The translations under genes and the position numbers were made by a program. Under the pieces are notes generated by a model that did not search any database, was not told the DNA's origin, and saw only the letters and a list, made by a program, of their open reading frames with translations. From Marsupella aquatica (Eukaryota; Marchantiophyta), in assembly GCA_973895155.1 (NCBI GenBank), contig OZ316896.1, positions 20,150,001-20,214,000 on the forward strand: 64,000 nt of DNA. Reading direction: 5' to 3'. This document shows, piece by piece, positions 36,440-47,600 of the stretch (the first letter of the stretch is position 1; each line of letters starts with the position of its first letter).

Positions 36440-36880
36440 ATAATCATCTTCGGAAATTTGTAGTCCTTAGAATTCTCAATAAGAGTGAGCAATATGGGGC
36501 TAGTTGGAAAGATCTTTCCAAGTCATTTGTAATTCCACTGCATATTGAAAGAGAAATTGAAAATAAAAATTTGCTGATAAAAATCTTTTGGAAGGTGGAA
36601 AAAAGTATAGTGAGTTATTAATCCTACATAGTGATTTCAAAGAAGTAATCTTTGAAAATTCATGGCTCTCTCAATTCCTAATGCAAGGTGGCGATATTAG
36701 ACTAGTTGGAAAGATCTTTCCAAACACTTCAAACTAACCCAAGAACAACCACTTGTGCATTATGTAAACTAAGGGAGAAATTAAAGCTGCACTGATATAA
36801 AAAAACTCAAGCCGGAAATGTGAATAGTGAGTGACACTGTAATCTTTGAAAATCTTTGCTGCTCAAAATTTTTCTGGAAG
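36440..36880 (+). repeat. Diverged duplication carrying an 18-bp perfect palindrome
   Basis: CTAGTTGGAAAGATCTTTCC occurs twice; its core TTGGAAAGATCTTTCCAA is a perfect palindrome at 36504-36521 and 36706-36723. Other shared words are GTAATCTTTGAAAAT (near 36646 and 36840) and GAGAAATT followed by AAA. This gives a period of about 200 bp. Confidence 0.65.
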
Positions 36881-36899
36881 TATGAAGAGTGCAACAGAG

Positions 36900-38320
36900 G
36901 TTTGGGTAGATTTATGAAATTGGGGAGTTTTAGCTTCTTTGGGAGTCACTGCTCTACTGTCGAGGTTTCAGGTAAACTCTGGTTCCTTGGGACATGGTGA
37001 TTGAGATTGCCACCGAAGAGCATAATCTAAACAACGCTCACATGCCGTGTCTGTCTCATAGCCTTCCAGCTGATGTCTACCATCTGTGAGCTCATCTGTG
37101 AGGAAAGAAAGATGTACTGTAATGAGGGCTATTCTACATTTCACCTGGCCAGGTGCTTTCATGAATTGCAGAATATGCAATTTTGTGGGTTCTTTTGGAG
37201 ATTTGTCTGTCAAACAGTGAATCTTTCAGAAATAATCTGAGATTGTGGTAAAATTGTCGCGTCGACGATACAGAATTGGAGGCTTGCACTACCAACTGCA
37301 TCTACTTTTTTCCCTTGCACTTTCACTGAAGATGCTCTATGCAAGAGATGTACCAGGCAACGTAGAACATTCATTGGCCGTGAGTCACAGAGCAAAGGTT
37401 TCCATTGTTCGTGGAGCATCTTCGAGTGCTGCACAGGCAAGCTAAACCTGGGAACAAAACAGGTACATTATGTTTCTACAACAAGTGCGTAAGTGTCCTC
37501 TTAGAGAAAAAAAAACTCTCTCTGATCACAAGGCAACCTTAGGCTTTGATGACGAAGTAGTCAGATTACAGGCAAGACTCGAGAACCAGCGCCAATGGGG
37601 TTGTCTTCTATGACCTCATGAAGATCGTCATACTTGCAGTGGAGGGCCTAAGAACTTGACAATACTTAAACATCGATCACCCTCTGTCAATTCTGCAAGT
37701 TATCCGTAAAATGACGAACAACTCCGTAATTCGACCGAGAATCGTTTTCATTTTCATTTTCATTAGACCGTGCATTGTCGACAAAAAATGTGAGAAGAAA
37801 AGCTCTCCATTGAGAAAAGCTCTTTCATTACAAAAACCAAAGTTGCATCGTCCACCGGAGAAGACTCATTTTCAAAACGTGCCCCATCACTCCTCAACGG
37901 ATATGAGCCACAAGAGAATTCGACTGGTTACGTAAAAATGCTGCAGAGCTAGAATCAGCGAAGAAGTTCCCAATTGATCTTCCATAAGAGAGCAATCGCC
38001 AATTCCCGTCACCATTTGAGTTTTTCTACAGGACTGAAGACGATAGGTAATCCGACCATCGAAACTACGAAAGTAATCAGAAATCTCCCGCCAGGAAATC
38101 AAACTGACCATAAGTGTTCTTTCTCATTCAAACACAGAGAATTGATTATGTAACATAAAATCTCGCGCTCGCTCCCATCGTCAATCAGAACTGATCTCCT
38201 GAAGAGAAATTGAAAGTCTGTACCGAGACATGATAAATATAAGCGTCTTCGAAACGCTTGATGATGGATTCTGTGGGCAAGACCTCTGGACAGCATTCCG
38301 AAAACTACAGTCGTCCCTTT
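36900..38320. other. Gene-free stretch, nothing recognised
   Basis: Short ORFs only (for example 37245-37445 and 38099-38383); no motif and no intron pattern. Confidence 0.4.
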
Positions 38321-38329
38321 CAGTGCACA

Positions 38330-38470
38330 CTCCATAAGTGCAAACCTGGCTAATTGCAAAGTGTCCCGTTCATTCTGTCCCATAATACTCTTTCATTCTA
38401 AACGGAGTTTGCACTTTTTTAAGTGCAAAAGGCCTGAATTTAGTTGTGCAAACCCTCCATAAGTGTAAGG
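38330..38470. repeat. AGTGCA-rich patch with hairpin
   Basis: TTTGCACTT-TTTT-AAGTGCAAA (38408-38429) is a perfect hairpin. CCATAAGTGCAAACC (38332 on) and GTGCAAACCCTCCATAAGTG (38446 on) are near copies of each other. Confidence 0.65.
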
Positions 38471-38506
38471 AACACTTGTTTGGGAAGTTCACAATCTTTC
38501 AAATTT

Positions 38507-38839
38507 TGTTGGGAAAACCAACACAATATGACCAAGAGCACAATCATCAAGCATGCATACACCGGCACAAGATATACGTGATTCACCTTCATCAAGGTTA
38601 TGTCCACGCAATGCAAAAAGAGCCTTTATTAAGCTTTGGTCACCATGGCCACACCTAGCCTCAAACTCTACTCCTAGTGCCTAGCTAGCTCACTCCACAA
38701 TGAGCATGAGTCTCCAAGAGGAGCTCTCCCTAGCCCCTCTATATACTAGATAAAAGAGTCATGACTAATCACTATTAACACCCTAATGGTGATTTAGCCT
38801 AAGTAACTAGAAGTGAACCCAAGACTATTAACCCTAACA
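38507..38839 (-). mobile_element. Second solo LTR of the same family, 333 bp
   Basis: On the minus strand it begins TGTTAGGGTTAATAG and ends TTTTCCCAACA, flanked by AATTT on both sides (38502-38506 and 38840-38844). It shares a layout with 19676-20019: TATATAG as TATA, AATAAAGGCTCTTTTTGC as the poly(A)-signal region, then GTGGACATAAC and GGTGAATCACGTATAT. CTCATTGTG...GAGCTAG is also shared. There is no internal domain nearby. The two target duplications differ, so these are independent insertions. Confidence 0.83.
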
Positions 38840-38844
38840 AATTT

Positions 38845-39110
38845 AAATTACTAATAAGTGCATGACATTTTTAAGGAAATATTGCACTATGGGGTAGAAG
38901 ACTAAATTTAGGATAGGGATGCACACTTTAGGGTGACTGTTCCTAGGGAGTATAATTGCAGATGGGACAAACAATTGTAAGCATACACTCTTATTGATAA
39001 GTGCATAATTCTACAGTTTACACTTATCATGTAGTATAACACCCCATTTAGTGCACACCAGATGCCTATTCCCAGGATTGTGCACTTAGAGAGAGCTGTA
39101 CACTAAATCA
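38845..39110. repeat. Another cluster of ATAAGTGCA/TGCAC words
   Basis: ATAAGTGCATGAC, TTGATAAGTGCATAATT, TACACTTATC, AGTGCACACC and GTGCACTTAG lie within 260 bp right after the solo LTR. Confidence 0.5.
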
Positions 39111-41730
39111 ACCCCCATGTCCAGGATGACCAAGGCCTGATCCCTCTCCATGCACTACTGTAGGTCTCTCAATGGTGGGATCCTGCTTGGTTAGTTTTGA
39201 AGCTTAGATTTAGGGCATTTGAGACCTGCTGTAGAAGGTCCCAGCAGGGACTTCCCTGAAGGGAGAAAGCAAGGAGTGACCTAGGGGGGTGACAGGAGAA
39301 ACCATTGCCTTGCCTACTTAATAATGTTGCAATAAAATATTTTGAAAATTCACAAGTCCCGTATCATAAGTTGGTGGTGTATGTTCCACTACACGGGGCT
39401 TCAGGCATGCATTATTATTCATAGGGCCAAGATGGTTGGTATTAGGACTTATGGACAAATTCCTCTCTGGGACCCTCCCAAGAAACAAACTCCTCGCTCC
39501 TTTACGCTTTTTCAGTTTGTTACTGCGTGGAGCTTTACTTTAGTTCTGCGGTTGTAGGGGACAATCTGGCTTTTCGACTCTTTGGCCTACTTGGGTTTTT
39601 CCCCTGGTTTCTCAACTTTATTGGATTTCTGGCCTTTGGAATCCTGTCTACATGTGAGGCGCTTTTTTTCTTTGGCCGTTTTATATAAGTGGGGTTGATA
39701 AGAGAAGAGATCTATGCATGTAAGAACTAAAGCAACAGATGTCATTTATATAAAATTAGATGAAAATGGTAGAGCAATGGGTTTTGGAAAGAAATCAAAG
39801 ATTCAAAACTAACCATCAAGACTCCCATTTTCACTGGATGAATTGAATTTATTAATGCTTTGCTATGAATGCATGATTAATTTTAGGGAGAAGATCTCTT
39901 TATGGCTGTACCAATCTTTCCAGAATGATTCTGACAGTTAGTCCACAGCCAAAAGTAGCCATGTAAGTACACTCCTTCAGTGCACCCCCAACACTGGAAT
40001 TATGCATTTGATTACATATAGCATAGATAGTTACCAAAAAAATAGGGTCTTGGATCTCGTAGGAAGAAACCCAGCCTCTGGCGGTGTTGCAATGTAGTTG
40101 AAATTGTCAAAATGCACAAATACAAGAACAGAAGTAAGCTATGGGAAGGTTTTCAGATCTGTCAGTACAGAAATGTCTAGGTGTCACTTAATGTGAGCCC
40201 TTGGAAACATGTAGCCTGACAGTGCAACAACATTATGTTTTTGCTGAGTAAACATGTGACAATCTAGGGGTGCTCTATAGATCTTTTCCTCGGGACCCAA
40301 TATACTCATTTATCATTGTGTGAGGAAGATCAAGTTGATGCTAGAATGGACCACAAAGTTGACTCGGATTACCAAGACTTTTTGCAACCAATAAAGGTGA
40401 GAATTTATACATGTAGTGCGCATACACATTGCTACACAACATACATCGCATGTTCCACACATCCAAAGATAGAGACAAACAAACATAGGAGAATGAAATA
40501 CAAGTGGAACTCATGTCCACACATGTCCAACCCACAATAATCTTCAATGCCGCTCGGATCTCATGTCCAATTGCCTCCAAGATCTCAGAGGAGTTGGGGA
40601 TAAAGGCTAGTATTTGATGAGTTTGAACAGAGACGAGGGCATCCCATGTGTGCTTCTAGGTGTACTAGCTTGTTCCTATGGAGAGCCTTTGCCCTCACTA
40701 AAATAAACAAGTCTTGCAGCAGGTGTTGGGTAATTCCTTTTAGATTCTTGCTCGGATTCTTGAACCCCATCAAATTTCTTATCGCCCTCACCATGCAGGC
40801 GACATTTCTTGTATGTCTCTTCTTCTTCTTCATTTTCGAAATGCGACCGTAACCAACAATATACAATCAATCCTGCCCAATCCAATCACACATAAATGTG
40901 GAGCCAAACAAACCTTGCACTTTGAGGAATCTGTGTTACATGCATATAAATGTGGCCAACCACCATAGCTGCCAAAACTCATGCTTGACGGCTCAACATT
41001 GAAAGATGAAGCCAAGCCACAAGAAAGGATACCTATCCCTCCAAATGTAGAGAAACCCCTAAAGTGCTCAAATAGCACACATATGAAACTTCTAAACTCA
41101 GAAAACATTATATACTCTAAAAGTACTCATAATGGCATGACATACAAAATAAAGGCAATATATATGATATCAATCAAAGTTTCATGAGGATGACAGAACA
41201 AGTCAGTAGTATGTTAATGAAAGATTTTGCATCCACAATAAAGGTTATAATTCTTGCATTAATTTTGAAGTTTGATTTATCAAGAATATAACTAAAGAAG
41301 GCAGTGAAGGTAAATTCACCATCATATCTGTCAACTTTTGATGGCAGTAAAGGTAACACCTTAACTTCTGGAATGAGTTTGTCCATAAATTAGGACAGTT
41401 TGAGTTCCTATAATTATGAAGGAAGATCAACTTATTACTACCTCTCTGGTACACTTTACATACAATTTAGAATGCTCTGGTATACTCAAAATTGTACTCA
41501 ACTAGTCTGACTCAATGGCCTTTTTGGTCACAAGCTGGTTTTAAAATCAAAGGTATTGATGTAAATCTTACTTGCTTGGAAGATTTGATTTGTAATCCAT
41601 TTACCACACCAAGTCATCACACCTGTGGGTGTGAACTGATCTTACCATGCATGGTATGTGACATCCTTCTTTCCATTCCTTGGGGTTCATGGGTTATAGA
41701 AGAGCTCTTTGTTGTTTTAATTGAACTCAC
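39111..41730. other. Gene-free stretch, possible retroelement debris
   Basis: At 39340-39690 stop-poor Phe/Leu-rich frames on the plus strand might be retroelement remnants but show no definable domain. ORFs at 40585-40866 and 40830-41108 (-) have no motif. Nothing else seen. Confidence 0.35.
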
Positions 41731-41739
41731 TCAAGTCTT

Positions 41740-43410
41740 TAGAACTCTCCTTGATTTGTTCTTCCTCAAGGACATGCTACTGTCAAAATTTTAACAGGGC
41801 TAGTTCCCACCCGTCATCACCTGTAGGTTTGCTGGTGGGACTAAGACGGCAGCCCGTCAAAGGGCTAATGGAAAGACAACAAAGCACAAGACAAACAGAA
41901 ATACTACGAAGACAATCTAGATGGTAATGGTGTGCACATGGAGACAAAAGGGAGATGAGAAGGTAACAGTGGGTTTGGGTGGACTATTTCATTGCACACA
42001 AAGAACTTGTTTATTCAGGGCTAGTTCCCATTCTTGCTGCTGATGGTCCATGTCAAAATAGATTTGTTCTTCTTCAAGGGATGGCTGCCTTCAAAATTTT
42101 GACAGGGCTGGTTGTCAGCCTTCCTCACCTGGAGTATTGTTGCCATCTCAAACATCATTTTGGGTCATTTTTTTATGTTTATTTAATGTAGAATAGATGA
42201 GTGCAAATTTCCACAGCTGTTTGATGCCATTGATATGACACTAGACAATAATGTTCACCTAAAGTATTGGATATACAATCATATGAACATTAAAAGATAC
42301 ATACACCTAATGCAAAATGGAGGTCAATATTCAAAACACTTGTCAATTTGATAAACATTTATCACACTAACAAATTTTTGAGCATGAAATTGATCTAAAA
42401 CACACTTTTGTGATGGCTGTGACTAAGGATGGCATCTCATAGGACACCTAATGGAAGATGATGATGGACCACAAGATGGACAGATGTGAGTGGGCAAGTG
42501 AGACGAGCAAATGGAAGCTCTGAACCCAAACACATCAGTTGGTCTACCTTTTCACATTGTCCTTCCTTCTCCATGTGCCCATTGCCATCCTTCTCCAATG
42601 GATGGGTACCGTCCACTATTTGACGGGGCTGACTGTCTGCCGTCAGCATCTGCAGTGTTACCACTGGGACTTAGATGGCAGACCGTCGGACAGCTAATGG
42701 AAGGATGCAGACCATGAGATGGACAGGCATGGGAAGACAGGAAAACCAAATAAAAGCTCCAAACCCAAACCCAGTAGTACCTCCCTACTCCTCACCCTCC
42801 AAACCCAAACCATGAGTACCTCCCTACTCCTCACCCTCCCTCCATCTATGTATGTCCTACTATTTGTTCTTCCCCAATGGATGGGAGTCCGTCCAATTTT
42901 CAATGGGTGTGGTGCCAGCCGTCTGCACCCATGGTCTTGCCGCTGGGACTTGGACGGCAGCCCGTCGGACATCGAATGGAAGGATGCTGGGACTTAGACG
43001 GCAGCCCGTCGGACATCTAACGGAAGGATGCTGGGACTTAGACGGCAGCCTGTCGGACATCTAACGGAAGGATGCTGGGACTTAGACGGCAGCCCGTCGG
43101 ACATCTAACGGAAGGAGGACCCGTCGGGCCTCTAATGGAAAGACTGCAGACCAAGGGATGGGCAGGCATGAGAAGACCAAAAGAAAAGCTCTAAACCCAA
43201 ACACGCTACTCCTCATCGACTCCTTCTCACCCGTCAGTCCATCTCCGTTACCGTCCTTCACCAACGGACGGGATGCAGTCCAATTCTCAACGGGGCTGTC
43301 CGTCAGCCGTCTGCGTCCACAGTCTTGCGGCCGGGACGTCGACGGCAGCCCGTCGGACAGGTAACGGAAAAACGAGGGAGCACGAGACGGGCAAGACGTG
43401 GGGAGACGAA
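41740..43410. repeat. Five-copy dispersed repeat upstream of the SIN3 gene
   Basis: Related copies at about 41740-41900, 42060-42150 (partial), 42570-42720, 42860-43140 and 43225-43400 share a block (C/T)TTC(A/T)CCAA(C/T)GGA(C/T)GGG, then CAA(C/T)GGGGCTG, then GCCGTCTGC, then GGGACTTAGACGGCAGCCCGTCGGACA and TAACGGAA. GGGCTG...CCGTC and GACGGCAGCCC are inverted within a copy. Copies away from the gene have lost most CpGs as TpG/CpA. Confidence 0.75.
42942..43117 (+). repeat. 44-bp tandem array, four units
   Basis: Units start at 42942, 42986, 43030 and 43074, each GCTGGGACTTAGACGGCAGC then CCGTCGGACATCTAACGGAAGGAT, with one to four differences. The unit is the 3' block of the larger five-copy repeat. 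Confidence 0.95.
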
Positions 43411-44614
43411 ATAAATGGAACTGCGCACACGGCGACAGACGGCGGGTGAGAATGAGCAGACGAGTCGAAGTGAGTGTTTTCGGGAAGACGGAGCTTTTTC
43501 CTCCGTCGCTCCGCTGCTGCCACTGTATGGACTGCGTCGGTATTGGTATTGAGGTTTTTAGTCTCTCGGTCTCGTTCGCTCCTCTCGTTCTCTCGTTTTC
43601 TCGTTCTCTCTCTCTCTCTGTGTTTCTGAGTCTGAAAACTTACTCTCTCGCTCGCTCTTTGTCTCGCTCTTTGTTTGCTCTTTGTCTCGCGATCGTCTCA
43701 TCTCATCGTCGCTCTTCTCACCTCTTGGGTGTCGTCTGGCAGCAGTCGAGTCGAGTCGAGAGTCGAGCGAGGAGTGGAGGAGTACGAGTGATTGAGCGAT
43801 TGCGCGAGTGAGGGAGTTGAGCACGCAGCGAGAGAGACGCCGAACGCGAGGCGTGGCGTGGCGTGAGAGTTTTGGAGAGTTTAATCGTATGATGATGGTG
43901 GCGGAGAGAGGGGTGATGGATCATGGAAAAGGGAGGAAGCAGCGGCGGAATGGAGGAGTAGTGACGGAAGGAGAGGAGGGGGCCAATGTCGTGGAAAACA
44001 AGGTGTGTACCAGATCGAATACCGAAGACGAAGTGCGGGGAAGAATAGCAAATCTGCTGCGGAGGAGTGAATCGCGATGACGAGCGAGGGACGAGAGTAG
44101 TGGTTTTTTCTTTTGTAGCGCGGGGGCGGGGTGAATGATTATTGAATGAATGAGCGGTGCTGCTGCTGGAGAGGACGGGCTGTAGCGGAACATACGGGAG
44201 CGCCGTGTGCTGTTGTTTTTGTAGTCGTGCGAGAGAGTTTACGAGGAGGAGAGTGGCACGGGAGTTTAAGCGGAGACGGGAGGTCGAGGCGGAGGTGGAG
44301 GAGGAGTTTTGAAGAGGATGAAGAGGGAGGGGAATGGGAATTTTGGGGCAAAAAGCTCGTGGTATGAGAGGAGGCGCAGGGCGCCGTAGTTGGTGGTGGG
44401 AGTGCAATCCAATGTCGAGGAAAATAAAGTTGGTGATGAGTGAGAGATGACGTGAAAGTGCCGAGACGGATGAGTGTAGGCAATCTGCAATAATCGTGAA
44501 GAAGAGGAAGAGGAAACTCAGGAAGTTGAGGACGAGGCGGCGTGGGTTTTAGTGTCGTCTGTCGTCTGTCGACTGTAGACGAGACGAGGGAGGGAGGTAC
44601 AGAGTCGGAAAAGG
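43411..44614 (+). promoter_or_regulatory. Promoter and long 5' leader of the SIN3-like gene
   Basis: A pyrimidine-rich tract with TCTCT/TCGTT repeats spans 43556-43690 (CT dinucleotides at 43602-43619), followed by a GTCGAG repeat at 43743-43768 and a purine-rich GAGGAGG leader. TC tracts of this kind are common in plant core promoters and leaders. Upstream ATGs occur (for example the frame at 43808-44080), so upstream ORFs are possible. The antisense ORFs of 229 and 193 codons (43718-44407 and 44139-44720) are low-complexity mirrors of this leader and I do not take them as genes. Confidence 0.5.
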
Positions 44615-47600
44615 ATGAAGCGGTCGAGGGAGAATGGAATTCCAGGGCCACTGGTGAAACGACCCGCCGGTTATAATCGAGCGGAGATGGCGATGTCTGA
44701 GCCTGGTGCTGCTCCGCCATCGTCCGTGTCTACTGCTGCTGGTGGCGGTGGAGGAGCAGCGCCGCGGCTCACAACGGATGACGCCCTAGCGTATCTGAAG
44801 GCGGTGAAGGATATGTTCAAGGACGACAAAGATAAGTATGATGAATTTTTGGAGGTCATGAAGGACTTCAAGGCTCAGAGAATTGACACTGCCGGGGTGA
44901 TAACGAGAGTGAAGGAATTGTTCAGAGGCCACCGGGCGCTCATTCTTGGTTTCAATGCATTTCTGCCCAAGGGCTACGAAATCACTCTCCCAGCCAAAGA
45001 GGAGCAACTTACGAAGAAGCAGCCGGTCGAATTCGACCAGGCTATCAACTATGTCAACAAGATCAAGACGCGCTTTCACAACGACGAGCATGTCTACAAG
45101 GCGTTTCTCGAGATCCTGAATATGTATCGCAAGGGGAATAAATCAATCCAGGAAGTGTATCAAGAGGTTGCGCAACTCTTCACTCAGCATGCCGATCTGG
45201 TGGAAGAGTTCACTTACTTTCTTCCAGATTCCACTGGTCCCGTGTCTACAATTACGACCGTCAAGCCGGGGCCTGCAAACCATGCTTCGCGATCAGAGGA
45301 GAAGACGACGGGCATGTGCCAGGTTCGGGGGCAGTCACAGCAAACGGGAGAGAAAATAGTGAAGCGGGAGAAAACCTCTTCGTATGCTGAGCGTGATCGA
45401 GCTCCGGACAGGGTTGGCGATGGGACAACTCAGGACAGGATGCCTCCGTCCAAGCTCGAGAAGGATCAGCGGAAGAGGATGGAGAAAGAGAAGGAGAAGA
45501 AGGACGACTCCGAGCGCAGGGAGAGGGGGGATAAGTCATCTGCGAAAGATGTTGCAGATGAAGGCAAGGAAAAGGATCTTGATGCTTCGCAGAGGTTGCC
45601 GCACAAGCGCAAGTCTGCTCGGCGAGCCGACGAGCTGATCCGAAAGCAATCCCAGGCGGGGGAAGGTGGAGAAGCATTGCAAGGACAGTTGGCGTCTCCT
45701 CTCCTGGAGGATGACAAGAAATTGTCCAAGAGTTCGAGTCTGCAGAAGGAGCAGCAAGCTTTCTTCGACAAAGTGAAGGGAAGGCTTCGTCACCATGGTC
45801 TCTATCAGGAGTTTCTCAAGTGCCTCAACATCTTCAGCCAAGAGATCATCAGCCGCTCCGAGCTGCAAGGCCTCGTTGCCGATATCTTGGGAAAACATTC
45901 TGATCTCATTGACGGGTTCAACGATTTTCTGTCCCGTCGCGAAAACCTTGAGGGTTACTTCGCAGGCGTTTTCAGCAGCAAAAAGCTCGATTATGGAGTG
46001 GGAGAGGGCACAACCACAATGGTGAGGCCTAAGGTGGAGAAAGAAAAAGAACGTGAACGGGAGCAGAAAGACTGGGAACTGGAGTCCCACATGGAGCAGG
46101 ATCAGCAGGAACAACGGGAACGGGAGAGAGATAGCCGCGTGGGTTTTGCGGCCCAGAAGGAAGTTCCAAGTCAGAAGGCGTCATCACTTCTCAACAAAGA
46201 GAAGTATTCAAATAAGCCGATCTCGGAGCTTGATCTTTCGAATTGGGAGCGCTGTACACCTAGCTACCGGCTTCTCCCGAAGAGCTACCCGAAGCCATTG
46301 TCCACCCACCGTACAGAGTTGGCTCGTGGAGTCCTTAATGACAGCTGGGTGTCTGTCACATCTGGAAGTGAGGACTATTCTTTCAAGCACATGCGCAAAA
46401 ATCAATATGAGGAGAGCCTCTTCCGCTGTGAAGATGATCGGTTTGAGCTTGATATGTTAGTGGAATCGGCTGCTGTCACAGCTCGAAGGGTGAATGAATT
46501 GGTGGAGTACATCCAGGACCCGAGTGTCAAGCAGCAGATGTCTACATTTGTCTTGGATGATCATCTGTCTGCTATCAATTTGAGATGCATTGAGCGCATC
46601 TATGGGGATCATGGGTTGGATGTTATTGACTTGCTACGGAAAAATGCACCAATTGCACTTCCCGTGGTACTCACTCGTTTGTGGCAGAAGCACGAGGAAT
46701 GGTCTCGGTGTCGGATTGAGATGAACAAGGTGTGGAAAGAGGTTTACTCCAAAAATTATCATAAGTCCTTGGATCATCGTAGCTTCTATTTCAAGCAGCA
46801 AGACAAGAAGAGCTTGAGCACGAAGAGCTTGATTGCAGAGATAAAGGAGATTGGTGAGAAGAAAAGGAGGGAGGGTAGCACTGCGGCTGCTTTTGCTGCT
46901 GGCCATCGCCGGTCGTTCGTTCCGGAGTTGAAATTTGAGTACTCTGATCCCTCTGTGCATGAGGATGTCTATCAGATCATCAAGTATTCATTAGAGGAGG
47001 TTTGCAGCACTGCAGAGAACTCTGAGAAGATCACGAGAATCTGGAGTAAGTTTTTTGAGCCAATGTTTGGTGTGCCAGCCCGCCCTCAAGGTGTTGAGGA
47101 TAGAGAGGAGGCAGCGAAAACTGTGCGTTCGGAGAGGAAGGGAGGCTCATTAAACGGTGGTGACGTGTCTGGCAGTCTCGGGGATGCGCATGAAATTGAC
47201 AACAGGGTGCAGCAGACATGCTCTGGTGAGAATGCAAAATTAGACTTGGGTGGTGTGGTTCAAGCAGCTTCGATGAATGCAGAACCATTGGAGCCAGGGC
47301 CAGATTCTGAGAGTCCTGGGGTGGGTTCAAAAGACTTGAAAATTGGCACTGACGAGTATTCCCGCCAGGACGTTGGGAAGAATGAAAGCCAAGGACCAAA
47401 GCAGGCAGTAGTGAGAAAGGTTGATAGTTCCGAGATTCTTCCCAAAGGTGCCCAGGAAGGTGAGAAGAATATTGACGGAAGCTTTCCCCCAGCTGGATTA
47501 AAGTACACAGAGGGACTGGCATACAGTCAACCATGCACATCCTCTAAAGAAGCTATAACTTCAAGTACCCCGTTCATGTCATCAGCTGCAAAGCATGTGG

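Noticed and set aside
43718-44720. Minus-strand ORFs of 229 and 193 codons upstream of and overlapping the SIN3 start
   Set aside because: Ser/Pro/His-rich mirror images of a purine-rich leader; the second overlaps the SIN3 coding start. No family similarity.
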